From Epiperipatus broadwayi (lineage: Eukaryota > Onychophora > Udeonychophora > Euonychophora > Peripatidae), in contig JAQFVV010006255.1 of assembly GCA_028023455.1 (NCBI GenBank), positions 2,604,001 through 2,668,000 of the forward strand: a stretch of 64,000 bases of DNA, in the 5' to 3' direction. Shown here one piece after another: positions 12,301 to 28,450 of the stretch; within the stretch, counting starts at the first letter, position 1, and each line of letters starts with the position of its first letter. The position numbers and the translations under genes were made by a program. The notes under the pieces were generated by a model. It saw nothing but the letters and a program-made list of their open reading frames with translations, was not told the DNA's origin and ran no database searches.

Positions 12301-12878
12301 TTAAAACAGATTTATAATATTAAAATTCTTTTATAATGTAATATATGTATTGAAATTTTGTTTTTGCAATTAATTTATTGTAAACTTGTTTATTAAATTT
12401 TCTTTAAAAAAATTAATGACATTTGATTTTATTGGCACTGTAATGATTTTTGTGATATGTTAGTGCAAAAAGAGAGTGAATTAAAAGGTGATGTAGTAAA
12501 AGCTTGGCTGACAATTTATACTGAGATAGATTTAGTTTGGATGCTATTATGTGTTTTGAATAGATTCCTGTCATTTTTATTCTATCACTATATAGATTGT
12601 TTATACAATGCCTGGAAACTTGCTTGATGCTGAATTAAAATTGAAATTATACCAAAAAATATATCATAAATAAAGTCATGTTTAAATTTTTCTGGTAGCC
12701 AAACTATCATCTAAAAATATTCTTTCTTATTTTTAAGTCATGAAAATCCTAAATTAATTTTTTTTATCTCAGTGAAGCATCATGTATGCAAAATAGAAAA
12801 ATAAGTTTTTTTACCTTGCTTGTCAATGAAAGTGTAAATTTGGGTAATTTTTTTATAATGAATTAACTTTTTTATGAG
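12301..12878. other. AT-rich stretch without a recognised gene
   Basis: Only A/T-rich single-copy-looking sequence and stop-filled frames are seen between the duplication and the triplet array. Confidence 0.55.
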
Positions 12879-13021
<143 letters not shown>

Positions 13022-14960
13022 CATATTTGCGGTAATTAAAACAAGTAAGTGTCTTTAAAATATAATTAAATAATAAAAAGGGATATATAATGATATTAAT
13101 AGGAATTTGAATTATGTATCCACATATTGATTCATGCTATTCCAAATTGAAATGTATGAAAAGTAAAGGCATAATTCTTGGCCATTTAAAATTAGAATTT
13201 TTGTTTCAAACTGAAACAATAGTATTTGTCTTGAAATAATTTACAAACAATTTAGTTTAAATTTTTTTTATTATGATTTAAGAATATAAAAATACAAGTT
13301 TTAAATCAAAAATGTTATATAGTAGATTAAAATCTAAGAGTATAACTTTATTTGATGGAATTTTGAGAAAGAGAAATAACAAATCCACTCTAAATTAATG
13401 TATGAATATTTTATTAAGTATATTGCATATATGCATATTTATAATGGTGTGTATGTCAGTACTGTATTAGATGAACAGGTATTAATAAATTATTTAAGTG
13501 CAGTATCACAATCAAAGAAATAATTATTTATGAGCACTTTCCATAAATAGTGATTGATAATTGGAAAATGTTTATTTTTATTAATTTATTATATTTAGAA
13601 TGTCTGATAATCATGTATTACTTTATAGCTTTGATAATGATTTCATGTGTACAGTTTTCAGAGATTGTAAGTGATAAGGTTGAATATAGTTATAGAAAAA
13701 CTTAATAAATTTAATAATGAATATGTTTAAATCAGTTTTAAGAATAATGATATTGAAACAGTCAGATATGTCTATCCTACTGTTTCACCTACTATCCTAC
13801 CTATAAACCCAAATCCTCGTATATCAGGCTAATTTTAAGATTAATAATCATAGTTATGTATGTGTGTGTATATTATAGTGTACAACTGGAAAGCATATGT
13901 ATATAAATAATAAATCAACTCATATGCGCACATATATATTACTGTTTACTAAATAAAAGAAAATCTTGATGTATGTGTAACCAAGATATATGTATATGCA
14001 GAGAAGAAATAGTGTGACAGGTTTAAACATTATAAGTTTTTTTTATTTAATTAATTTTATAAATATATTGTTAAATAATTTATAGATGTAATATTTGAAA
14101 TTATATTCCTGCATATATAGATAAATTCTGTTTACGTGTTACACATATATAATAAAGCTTAGCTAGATTTCATAAAGGTACTAATTTTCAGATTTGTTTT
14201 TGTAAAGGAATAATAAAATTGATTCGCTGTATTTTGACCTACTTATAAAGTTAAAAAGAAAATTAGATTTTAAAGTAAGGTGAAAGAAATTAACTTGACC
14301 AAAGCTGGTAAACAAATCAATAACAGCAGGAGTCACTGGGTTGTCAAAATGTAGTAAACTAATTAGGAAGACGGATCTGAAATTTAAATAATTGAGAACT
14401 ATAAAGAAAAACATGTGATTTTGGTTTTGACTTTATTACAGGTAGTTAATAAAGAAAACACATGTGACTAAAGTAAAAAGAGAGGATGGATGAAATAGTA
14501 TAAAAACGATTGCAGCCATTTTGTTAAGGATTGGACAATTATTAAGTTTAAGATTAAACAGATTGCTAAAATTGTTAATAATGCTGAAAATGGTTGGCTA
14601 AATATGGAAAGACTAGCTCTCCAGAGCCCCAAGGGATAGTTTACAGAATGGAGAACAGGATGACCAACACCTGATACAAGTAACAGCACACTCAAGATCA
14701 ACAGTGAATAACCATGCCTAAGAAAGATGCCTGAGAAAAGAACTTAAAGCGGTAACACTTCTGCAATTTTAAAATGAATGTTTAAACTAAATCTCATAAC
14801 CTATTAAAGCTAACTCAAGTTATTATAAATGGCCAATATAATTTAAACTCATGTATTTCAAGCTTTCAAATACTAATTCTTAAACTAAAATGTAAATTTT
14901 ATATTATTATTTGGTATTGTAAATCTTGCCTGATTTAGCATAATTTAGTATGATTTAGAC
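13022..14960. other. AT-rich stretch, no gene recognised
   Basis: Most is A/T-rich. A slightly GC-richer part near 14590-14720 holds a 77-codon minus-strand frame with no recognisable domain. It could be an old transposon fragment. Confidence 0.5.
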
Positions 14961-15484
14961 CAGTGTTCTTCAACCCTTGGTCCACAGACCTGTGCCAGGT
15001 CGCAGAAGATTTTTACAGGTCCTCTGGTAGACTGGCAGGAAAGGTTGTAATAATAAAATAATAAGAGTTTAAACTTTTAATTAATATAAACAATTTTTAT
15101 TTATTTTTTCATCTCATTTTTACCCAATTAAAAAAAAGAATCAGAACGAAAACAAAATTTAATCAATCATATATAAATTAATTTGTTGTTCTAATTATCA
15201 CAGATGTTTATGGAGGGGGAGGGTAGAATTAAATTTTTTATTACTTTTCTAAAAAAATTCAAAAATAAAAAAAAAAAGTTTTTTATTATACAAACTCTAT
15301 ATATATATATATAACTGCATTTTGTATCTTTAACATTGTTGTTTTGTTCAGTTATAACAATTATGCTCATATAAGGATATGCAGTTTACATCTTTAAGAA
15401 AATTTATCTATAGACTTCTGTCGGTCCGGAAACCTTATCCTTATTTTTACCAGGCCACAGGTGTGAAAAGGTTGAAGACCACTG
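14961..15484. mobile_element. hAT-family MITE, 524 bp, with 8-bp target duplication
   Basis: The left end reads CAGTGTTCTTCAACCC and the right end, reverse-complemented, CAGTGGTCTTCAACCTT. These terminal inverted repeats carry the CAG(T/G)G start usual for hAT elements. The flanks are ATTTAGAC (14953-14960) and ATTTAGAT (15485-15492), an 8-bp duplication with one later change. No transposase is present. A second copy of the same family is at 50384-50897. Confidence 0.88.
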
Positions 15485-15987
15485 ATTTAGATGAATTAAA
15501 TCAGATTTAGGCCAAGTTAAAATAATTTATCTCCATTTGATTTGATATTTAATATATCTTAATTTCGTTTCTTTGCACTAAGGAAAGAAAGCGAAATCTT
15601 AGATTTCACTTTCGTGAAATCTTATTTGTAATTTTATATGTTTTTAGTTAAGTCTATGCCAATATTATTTTCAATTATTTATTTATATGTTTATGCTATG
15701 TTGATTCAGAATGGAGTTTACTCGCATTTAAGTTAACTGTAGAGAAATGATTAGACATTCCCACACATAAGTAATTTTGCATTCATTAGCACCCACACTA
15801 AACTCCCTTCTGAAACTATGAAAATAAAGCTTAAGTTTAGGTGTATAATTAAGTGATTATAAATGATTAAAAATATAGATTTGCGTTAAATGAAAATATG
15901 GTTAATATTTAGATGAAGTGATTAAATGCAGCATATAACTAGAATTTAATCTTATAATTGTCCCAACATATGCTGTAGTCCTCCTTG
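15485..15987. other. AT-rich stretch without a recognised gene
   Basis: No coding or repeat signal stands out between the hAT element and the tetranucleotide array. Confidence 0.55.
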
Positions 15988-16482
<495 letters not shown>

Positions 16483-17254
16483 GGATATATTAGGTTCATT
16501 ATATTTCTTTAATAGCATAATTATAAATGCTAAGTTATGAACTGATTTACGGTGGTTCTATAGAAAGAAACTAATGTTTTGTGACTCAATTTTATATATA
16601 TTAATGTAGCCAGTGGGGCGAATGGGTTCTTAGCAAGTGCATACGCACATTTACCTATTGCTGTATATTATTTCTTGAATGGGCTTCTGGTTTTGATGGT
16701 CATCCCCATATATTTAGTTTGGACAGCTCTCATTCCACAATGTGTTTTGATTTTAAGGGTCATCCATTACCTCCACTTAAGATTGGATCAGAAGCATCCA
16801 CATATCCTGATATAGCTGTTCGATCACCTGGACTAAAAGGTCTCTTTCACTTTCACAGCAATGGGCTTGGTAGAAAAAGGATCCAATTATATGGTAACAA
16901 ATCCTATAAGCAAGAGCACCTTCGAGACGCACAGACTCAGATTGTATGTTTTATATACGCCTTATTATCTGGTCTTACTACCCACCATCAGTTCATCCCT
17001 CCATGATAATTTATATTTCAGCTTTGATCTGAAACTGAATCTGGTTTTGTAAGCTTATAATCTATATAGAGAATTGTGCACTGATCAAATAAAATATTAA
17101 TTATAATTGATGATGATCACTTCTGCAGATTAACTAAAGCAAACCTAATCATCAAAACATAACATAAATAGGGCATAGCTAATCATGAGCTAAACTTGAA
17201 ATAAATCTATATTGCTGTAATAATAGAGCTCACAAAAGGTAACTTGGTAAATTA
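16483..17254. other. Moderately GC-rich segment of unknown origin
   Basis: From about 16610 to 17010 base composition is more balanced. One plus-strand frame (16719-17006) stays open for 95 codons with a non-repetitive, protein-like composition, but I recognise no domain and no flanking splice pattern. The phrase GGTCATCC recurs at about 16698 and 16759, suggesting an internal duplication. It could be a transposon piece or an unrecognised exon; I lean to transposon. Confidence 0.4.
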
Positions 17255-17745
17255 TAAATTATCATCACCTGAGAGTGAGAGAAAATAATAAGTGTAAATT
17301 TAAACAAAATATAGCTTTATTTAATCATCACCTGTGAGTGAAATCAAATCTTAAATCTGTAAATTTAAGCAAAATGTAGCTTTATTTAATCATCACCTGT
17401 GAATGAAATCAAATCTTAAATCTGTAAATTTAAACAAAATGTAGTTTTATTTAATCATCACCTGTGAGTGAAATCAAATCTTAAATCTGTAAATTTAAAC
17501 AAAATATAACTTTATAAATCATCATCACCTGTGAGTGAGATAAAATCTGAAATCTGTAAATTTAGACAAAATGTTAACTTGATTAATCATCATCACCTGC
17601 GAGTGATGCCCAATACTAAAGGTGTAAGTTAAAACAGCATGTAACTTATTCTATCATCATCACCTGTGAGTGAGGCACAATACTAAATGTGTAAGTTAAA
17701 ACAGTATGTAACTTATTCCATCATCATCACCTGTGAGTGAAACAA
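17255..17745. repeat. 65-bp minisatellite, eight units, each with CATCACCTG
   Basis: CATCACCTG starts at 17263, 17326, 17391, 17456, 17523, 17591, 17657 and 17725, spacings 63-68 bp. Between them run similar GTAAATTTAAAC and AAATCTTAAATCTG blocks. The last two or three units diverge together (GTAAGTTAAAACAG), indicating stepwise expansion. Every unit carries a CACCTG E-box in the same orientation. Confidence 0.93.
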
Positions 17746-18134
17746 AATTGTGCCATTCAATTGTTTTATTTTGTTTTACTTTATTACTTAAACTTTGGTT
17801 TTATTAAATTTGTTTAAAATATAACTCTGCTTAGTGTCTAAATCTTGCTCATTATTCATTAGTTAATTATTAACTAGTAATTAGTTATTGTTTGAGTATT
17901 ATGAATCACAGCCTAAATTAATGATGTCTATTAGTTGAGTCACACTTATATATCTATATTTTTGGTCATGCCAATTTATATCACAGTCTCGTTTCACCGA
18001 TGTGCTACTGCCAGCACGCATTAAGAAAATACTAGTGTAGCTTCATATATGTCATCCGTAAGGTAGTAAATCTTTGAGTGTTGGTAAATTAACTGAGGTG
18101 ACATTGGATTTGGGGTCTCAACAACCTCACTTTG
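17746..18134. other. Intron-like stretch without a recognised gene
   Basis: No coding frame, repeat end or RNA gene is apparent here. Confidence 0.5.
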
Positions 18135-18288
18135 ATCAGCCTTGGTACAATTTACTAAAACTCTGGATTTTGTTGCGGCGAATGTACAATATGACCGTTA
18201 CAATATTTTGAATCAGCCTTGGTACTATTTACTAAAACTCTGGATTTTGTTGCGGCGAATGTACAATATGACCATTACAATATTTTGA
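18135..18288. repeat. Tandem duplication, two 77-bp units
   Basis: The block beginning ATCAGCCTTGGTAC and containing TTGTTGCGGCGAATG is repeated head to tail with very few differences (for example ACCGTTAC versus ACCATTAC), indicating a fairly recent duplication. Confidence 0.92.
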
Positions 18289-18579
18289 AATAATATTTGC
18301 CAAGATAGCAAGTCATGCATTTATAAATTGAGTTATTTGGTAGCACAATTGCCAGAAGCGCATTCTATCCTGTTAAACAATCCTAGAAACCATGTAAAGA
18401 ATATTGAGCCATAGGTAATAATAATGATATTTATTTGCATATATTAAAATGTTTTGGATTTTGGCAATTTACTATGCTCTAAGAGATTTATTTATTATGA
18501 CAAGTACTGAAAGGGAAGGCTAGAGGTCAGCATGTGTCTGGTTAATGATTGAGTAGAATGTTTACCTTAGAAATTTTAT

Positions 18580-18935
18580 TCAATTAGAAAAACATTCCTC
18601 TTTGAAGTCTTAAAGGAACGGAACAGGAACATTTCTAATGTCCACGTCATATATTTTATCATTGCATCTGTTAATAGTATGTAATTATTCATATTATAAA
18701 TAAATATAGATTGGCTGATCACTAACATGCATCATTCAACATGGTGAGCTTATTAGCTTTTACCTCTGAGTTTAAAATCAAGAAACACTATTATCTTTTT
18801 CTCAGTTGTCTTATAGTTTTTAACTGAAATATTAATTGAGATTTCTTTAAGATAGAATGGGTGTGTGTGTGTGAATGACTTTTATTTATATATATATTTC
18901 CAATCTTGACACACAAAATTAAATTTTAGCCTTTG
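18580..18935 (+). mobile_element. Second isolated copy of the LINE 5' module
   Basis: It follows the 5' region of the long LINE through CTTTGAAGTCTTAAAGGAAC, TAATGTCCAC, ATTGGCTGATCACTAACATG and CCTCTGAGTTTAAAATCAAG, down to TTGACACACAAAATTAAA, which aligns with the LINE start-codon area. No LINE coding sequence follows. The beginning is degraded. Confidence 0.72.
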
Positions 18936-19854
18936 ATAAAACTACATCTCATACTATAAGGCAGGAGGATTCACTTTTGATTAGGCAGTGTCTTTTAATT
19001 ATTTGCTTTTATCTCATTATCTGAAGGTCATTTCTTTATCTGCCCATTTGCAGATAAACATTTTTATGAGAAAGTCTTATTAAAATAAATGACATTTTTA
19101 TAAGTATTGAGATAGGAAAAGTTTGTTAAGAAGGTAGCACAAATATTGAGATAGGACAAATCTGTTAAGTTATCTTATTACAATATTGTCTAGGTTACAC
19201 CTACCTTCTTGTAGAGAACATCCATTGAGCAGATATTTAATACAAATAATATAGTTGCACTTTTCTTCGCTTAGAAACTTGTTAGGTTATCACATTAGTT
19301 ACTTAAGAAAACATATTCATATTCATAATAATGATTGGTAATAAATAATAGTTATTACTGTAGTACTTTTTACTTTTAAAAAAACTAAAATTAAAAAAAT
19401 CACTTTTTTTTTTTTAATTTAATTTCTAATCAATAGTGACTCTAAGGAGATAATAAAAAAAGATTTAAACCCCATTAAAAATTTCAACCATTGATATTAT
19501 TATTATTATCATTATTTTACATTGTTTTGAGAAATATTTTCTCTTGAGATTTGTTAGCATTCAATTGAGAGCGCTTTGATGTTTAATTATATTTTAGAAA
19601 TTGCGATTAGAATCAGGTAATTATTAATAATTCAACATCTTTTTAATGAGAAGGTTGTAATAAGTAATCATTCAGATTGTAATTATGCTATAATCATTTC
19701 TCATGAATATATAATTCTTAATCTTTGGTGTAATGATATTGTAACTGCTTTATTTCAATTAAGTTAGCTATGAGTTATATAGTTTTTGCCTGACATTAAG
19801 AGTAATTAATGTTTTTTAAATAGAATTTAATTAATGTAATTATTTATTTTTCAG
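18936..19854 (+). other. Intron upstream of the MARCHF6 exon
   Basis: The sequence is AT-rich with no recognised gene and ends in a T-rich tract and CAG at 19852-19854, a plausible 3' splice site. No second exon is visible here. Confidence 0.6.
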
Positions 19855-19989
19855 GTTGGCAAATCCGCAGTATTGGCTATGGTTATTATTGGGATGATCC
19901 CTTTATTGTTGGGCATGCTGTTTGAACTTGTTGTAGTTGCACCATTGAGAGTTCCTCTTGATCAATCACCAATTTTCTTCCCATGGCAG
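19855..19989 (+). CDS. MARCHF6: Internal exon of E3 ubiquitin ligase MARCHF6 (partial gene)
   Basis: This 135-bp exon is preceded by a T-rich tract and CAG and followed by GTAAGA at 19990, so both splice sites are canonical. One frame is open across all 45 codons. It encodes a hydrophobic helix (about residues 5-28) followed by E-L-V-V-V-A-P-L-R-V-P-L-D-Q and F-F-P-W-Q. As I recall the family, the same motif (V-I-V-A-P-L-R-V-P-L-D-Q, ending Y-P-W-Q) occurs near residue 750 of the roughly 910-residue animal MARCHF6. MARCHF6 is a multi-pass ER-membrane RING-type E3 ligase acting in ER-associated degradation, including control of sterol-synthesis enzymes. Length divisible by three means a phase-0 to phase-0 exon. 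The next exon, expected to begin D-W-(A)-L-G, was not found in the following 44 kb, nor was a preceding one, so the flanking introns are very large. Confidence 0.85.
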
Positions 19990-20124
19990 GTAAGAAAGTT
20001 TTTATGTGTATATATATGTATGTGTGCGTGTGTATATTGTTAAATATGTATACAGAATATATGATTACAAATCAATCTAATTAGAAACCAATTAATGTTT
20101 TGAAACAGTTTTTTCGTGCAATTG

Positions 20125-20573
<449 letters not shown>

Positions 20574-21533
20574 GAACTCAAACATATTTATAATGGAATG
20601 TATTATTCTTATTCCAATAAAAGATGCAGCATGAGAGTGATGAAAAGGAGAGGCCAATCTTCTAATGAAAATGACTTTATTAACAATTTTAACATTAAAA
20701 AATTACTTATAATATTGTCAACAAATTAACCATTAAATAATGTACAAAAGAATAATGCAAATACCTGATGTGGTATTGACCTTTTTTAAAAATAAATATG
20801 AACTTCACTTTTATAGGATTTAAATATATATATATATAATTTTAAATTTATTTAGTATTAAATGTCTACTTATTTTGAACCTTTAGTAAGGAAATTTGAA
20901 AATATTTTAAATAAATTATTGCTAGAGATCTAATCATCATCATTTAATATTTATTCATCCTCCTATAGAACAATTACTTAGAGTGCATGTATAATGATAA
21001 TGCACATCATTTTAAAATTTGTATTATAATCACTTTTCATGTACATGTGCTTTTTTATATGTACTGTGTATATGTTTGTTATAATGGACAAAATTCTTGA
21101 ATAACTATTTTTAAATCAATAATAATGATAATATTACTTTTTCTTAAGTTTTATATGTGAAGAAATCTTGTCTCCATTATTATTATATTTGCTTCTGTGA
21201 TCAATTACATTCTAATGGTTTAATAGAAAACACATATTGTATCCTGACTAAACAAACATAAATTCATAAAGGATGTATAAAAAAAACATTTATCTTATAA
21301 CTGTCCTTTTTGTCAAATATTAGGTCACTCTTATCATTTAAACATTTTTTTTTTATAAATGTTATCATTTTTTTTTTCTTTTATTTAAATAGTAACTAGT
21401 ACTTGCTCTTATTACATTTAATAAATTTGGCATTTAGCTTTCAAAGCCTTACAATGTATGCAATAATATATTTTTCTTTTAACTTATGTTGGAACTACGA
21501 GTTTTTGACTTCTATATAATGTAACAGGATGGG
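20574..21533 (+). other. Intron-like stretch, no further exon seen
   Basis: AT-rich sequence with no conserved coding block. I looked for the expected continuation of MARCHF6 and did not see it. Confidence 0.55.
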
Positions 21534-22371
21534 GTAGGGGATAAAAAAGAGTGAACCTGGGGTGATGGAAAATCATCATCAACCCAAAAATCATTAGTAA
21601 CAGGATGGGGGATCAGGAAGTCGAAGGAAAGTGTTTGAATTAGGTGATGGGAATCATCATTCATCCCAAGTCCATTTAAAATGAAATATTTGTAAAAGTG
21701 TATATATAAGTAAGATATATTTAAGATAGCATGAGATTAGAGAATCTCCGAGAACATTGGGACATCAGCCAGCTACTAAAAGCATAATTAACTATATATC
21801 AACCAGCATTATAATAAGTCAAAGTAAATATCGGTATAAGCAAAAGTAAAAGTAAGTAATACTCACAATAAACCACTCATCATTATGAATGATCCACAAT
21901 ATAATATAAAATCAACAGTCAATCTGGTGACTGGATCGGAAATGGGTCTTCTGTAGACCAGGCTAACTATTGAACCTTTGCCAGCTTAGGCAATTATTTA
22001 ACCATTAATTCAGAGGCACAAACTAAGTGCTCATCCATCAGAATACATAAGAATCAAACAATAATGCTGGGACATTAAAACCTGCTGATCATCATCAATG
22101 CTCTGGCCACTTAGTACAATTAATGTACTGGCCAACTATAATTTTAATTCCTAATAAGGCTAAACTAAATAAAAGATAGTGCATGGGCTTTAAAGAATAT
22201 AATCTTATGTGCCAACCAGGATGATTATTGATCATCACTGGATACCCCAAAAGCACTAAATACACACCCCCATTTATATATTCATCCTGTGCACAAACTA
22301 GCTCAGAGAACACAAGCTCTATTACTGTATGTGACCAAGAGATGATGGAAACAATTTTTAACAATTAAATA
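21534..22371 (-). repeat. Unnamed dispersed repeat, copy 1 (inverted relative to 27.7-28.4 kb)
   Basis: The reverse complement matches 27700-28450: TTTAAAGCCCAT, then GGCCAGAGCATTGATGATGA followed by TCAG, GTCCCAGCA, TATTCTGATGGAT, and a final part with GATGATG-TTTTCCATC and CATGTAACAGG-like ends. The part at 21534-21680 is itself a rough tandem (TAACAGGATGGGG twice, about 73 bp apart). Several CATCATCA blocks punctuate it. An 89-codon minus-strand frame (22095-22364) shows no known domain. The family is unidentified. Confidence 0.65.
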
Positions 22372-23830
22372 CAAGTTTATTAATAACAAAAAAATAAATG
22401 ATATTTAAGGTCTGATTTTGAATAATATACAATATAAAAAAATTAATATTTTGTGACTTACAAAATTACTATACAAAATTCAAATTATTACATTAATTTA
22501 TGTAATTACTATTCAAAATTCAAATTATTACTATGGTTTACATATATATGCGCACAGATGCGTGATTTATAAATCCAATTAATATTCAATAACCAAATGA
22601 TTAAAATTTGCATATATGGCCTATTTGACAAGCATTGACATATATGTGCGCACAGATATTTATAAATTTAATTTTGTCAAACAATAAATAACAATCATCT
22701 TTACAATTACAAATTCCATTTGGAATATATATAAACTTCATTTGTTAATTTGGACTAAGTTCTAATCTTTATCGGTTAGTTTTCCCCCTTTTTTTAAAAA
22801 AAAAAAAAAAAATTTTTTTTTATCAAGTTAGTCAGATAAAAGTTCTTTAAATTCAAAATTTCTCTTTTTCTTTCATAGTCTAAAACACAATGGTCGATGA
22901 CTTATTTTTGATTTTTAATTATAATTCAAGCAAAATTATCTTATATTCTTTTAAATATAGATTTGTAACTGACTTAAAAATAATATTGTTTTATATATAT
23001 ATATTAAAATGAATTATTTTAAAATAACTCACCAGCTATATCTATGTTCATCTGTGCTTCTCTGCATATAGCTGAAATAGCATACATATAATTAATTCTT
23101 TATCCACTGATGGTTTCTCTTGAGCAAGCTGGTTCTTTTGGTTCATCAGAAAAATATAATCCAGGTTTGTTGTCATCATCAGGTAAAAGTATATAATTCT
23201 GGTAATTTGTTGGCATACCATGAGATTCCTTTTGTAGTCCAAGCAATTGTCAAGCTGTCTTCTGGAACATATTTAAGCAGCTAGTTGATCCATTTGATGT
23301 GAACCTGGCTTCATGAATCAAAACTCTGCAGTAAACTATAAGGCAGCTACTGGACTGTCCTTAGATCTTCATAGGAGCTTTGTATAACTCTGCTAGCTAT
23401 TTTGTCCTCATTTTTTTCAGGCTATTGATTCAGAGGTGACCCAGCTTCGAGTAAATCAAAACTCCTGTGAAGGAAAATAGTAGCAGCTCCTGCCTTCAGC
23501 TATATCAGTAGCTATTCTGCCAACTCTCTGCTACAGCCAACAACATACTGCAGCTATCTATTTTGTTCAGCTAATTGCTGCCACTTACTCAAAAAAATTT
23601 AGTAGCCAGACTGTTCTGTTCAGCTTTTACAAAAAACTACAATCCAGTCTTTGCAGTTGGCCTAGTTGGCCACTGCTTAAAATATTAACTCTTCTGACCA
23701 ACTCTTACAAAACTGCAAACAGAACTGTTCTCTTCAAAAATTACTATCCAGACTGTTCTCTTCAAATATCATTACCTAGACTAACTGATATTTTTTTAAT
23801 CGGTCTTTTATAACCTTGGTTAGGTCAGGT
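22372..23830. other. AT-rich part then a CAGCT-rich diverged repeat block
   Basis: 22372-23040 is AT-rich with two TATGTGCGCACAGAT-like words (near 22550 and 22640). From about 23260 to 23780 the sequence is GC-richer. It holds many GCAGCTA and CTATT words, and CAGACTGTTCTCTTCA or close variants occur at least three times between 23610 and 23765. This suggests internal duplication in an old repeat. No open reading frame or domain was recognised. Confidence 0.45.
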
Positions 23831-27699
<3,869 letters not shown>

Positions 27700-28450
27700 A
27701 GTGTGTGTGTGTGACCTGAGCTTGGTGTTTTAGAGATTTTCAAATTATCCCAGTAAAATTATTTAAAGTAAAGTAGAGTATGCTCTTATATTTATCTCTT
27801 GTTCTCAGTTACAGTTTTTAGAGTTTTATAATCTTGAGCTAGTTCTAGAGAGCATAATAGTTAGTTGTATGGATGTAGGAGTTTGTGTTTATGTTTGACA
27901 TCTAGATGACAACTCTGGATGGTGCAAAGATATGACTTTTAAAGCCCATTCACTGCATTTTCTGTTTCATTAGAAATTAAGTTTAATGGTACTATATGGC
28001 CAGAGCATTGATGATGATCAGCATGTATCATTGTCCCAGCACTGTTTTATATTCTGATGGATATTTTAGCACTTAGGTATGTGCATCCAAATAATTGTTT
28101 GTATATTCTGCTATAAGTTTGGCAGTCTCTAGATTGGTAGCTATTGATTGTTGATGAGTTAGTGATTATTATTAGTATAATTTCTGATGATATTATAGGT
28201 TATTATTATTATGAGTATTTATATATGGTTAGTTATGCTGATTTTAATGCTCCTTCATTTTATATTAATTAGTTATTCTTTTTGTATTTGTGATATTTGG
28301 AGGTGATGATGGTTTTCCATCTCCCTATAATATCCATACAGGTTTTCTTTTTCTGTACCATGGCCCTAAATATCAACTGTTATAAAAAACCCTGAAGTTC
28401 AAGTTTGGATTATAACTCCATCTCATGTAACAGGCCAACACATTATTGCT
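27700..28450 (+). repeat. Unnamed dispersed repeat, copy 2
   Basis: Matches the reverse complement of 21534-22371, best at 27940-28060 (TTTAAAGCCCATTCACT, GGCCAGAGCATTGATGATGA, TCAGCATG) and at the end (GGTGATGATGGTTTTCCATC, CATGTAACAGGCC). The two copies face opposite directions about 5.3 kb apart, so the intervening DNA could invert by recombination. No coding capacity is seen. Confidence 0.65.

Noticed and set aside
16719-17006. 95-codon plus-strand frame as a MARCHF6 or other exon
   Set aside because: No resemblance to MARCHF6 and no paired splice sites or known domain; kept only as unknown sequence.
17255-17745. CRISPR-like array of regularly spaced repeats
   Set aside because: Spacers are themselves repeats of one another, there are no cas genes, and the window is eukaryotic. 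It is a minisatellite.
22095-22364. 89-codon minus-strand frame as a gene
   Set aside because: It lies within a dispersed repeat present in a second, diverged copy at 27.7-28.4 kb whose frame is not kept.
28180-28200. CTGATGA word near 28183 as a hammerhead core
   Set aside because: No GAAA box or pairing stems follow.
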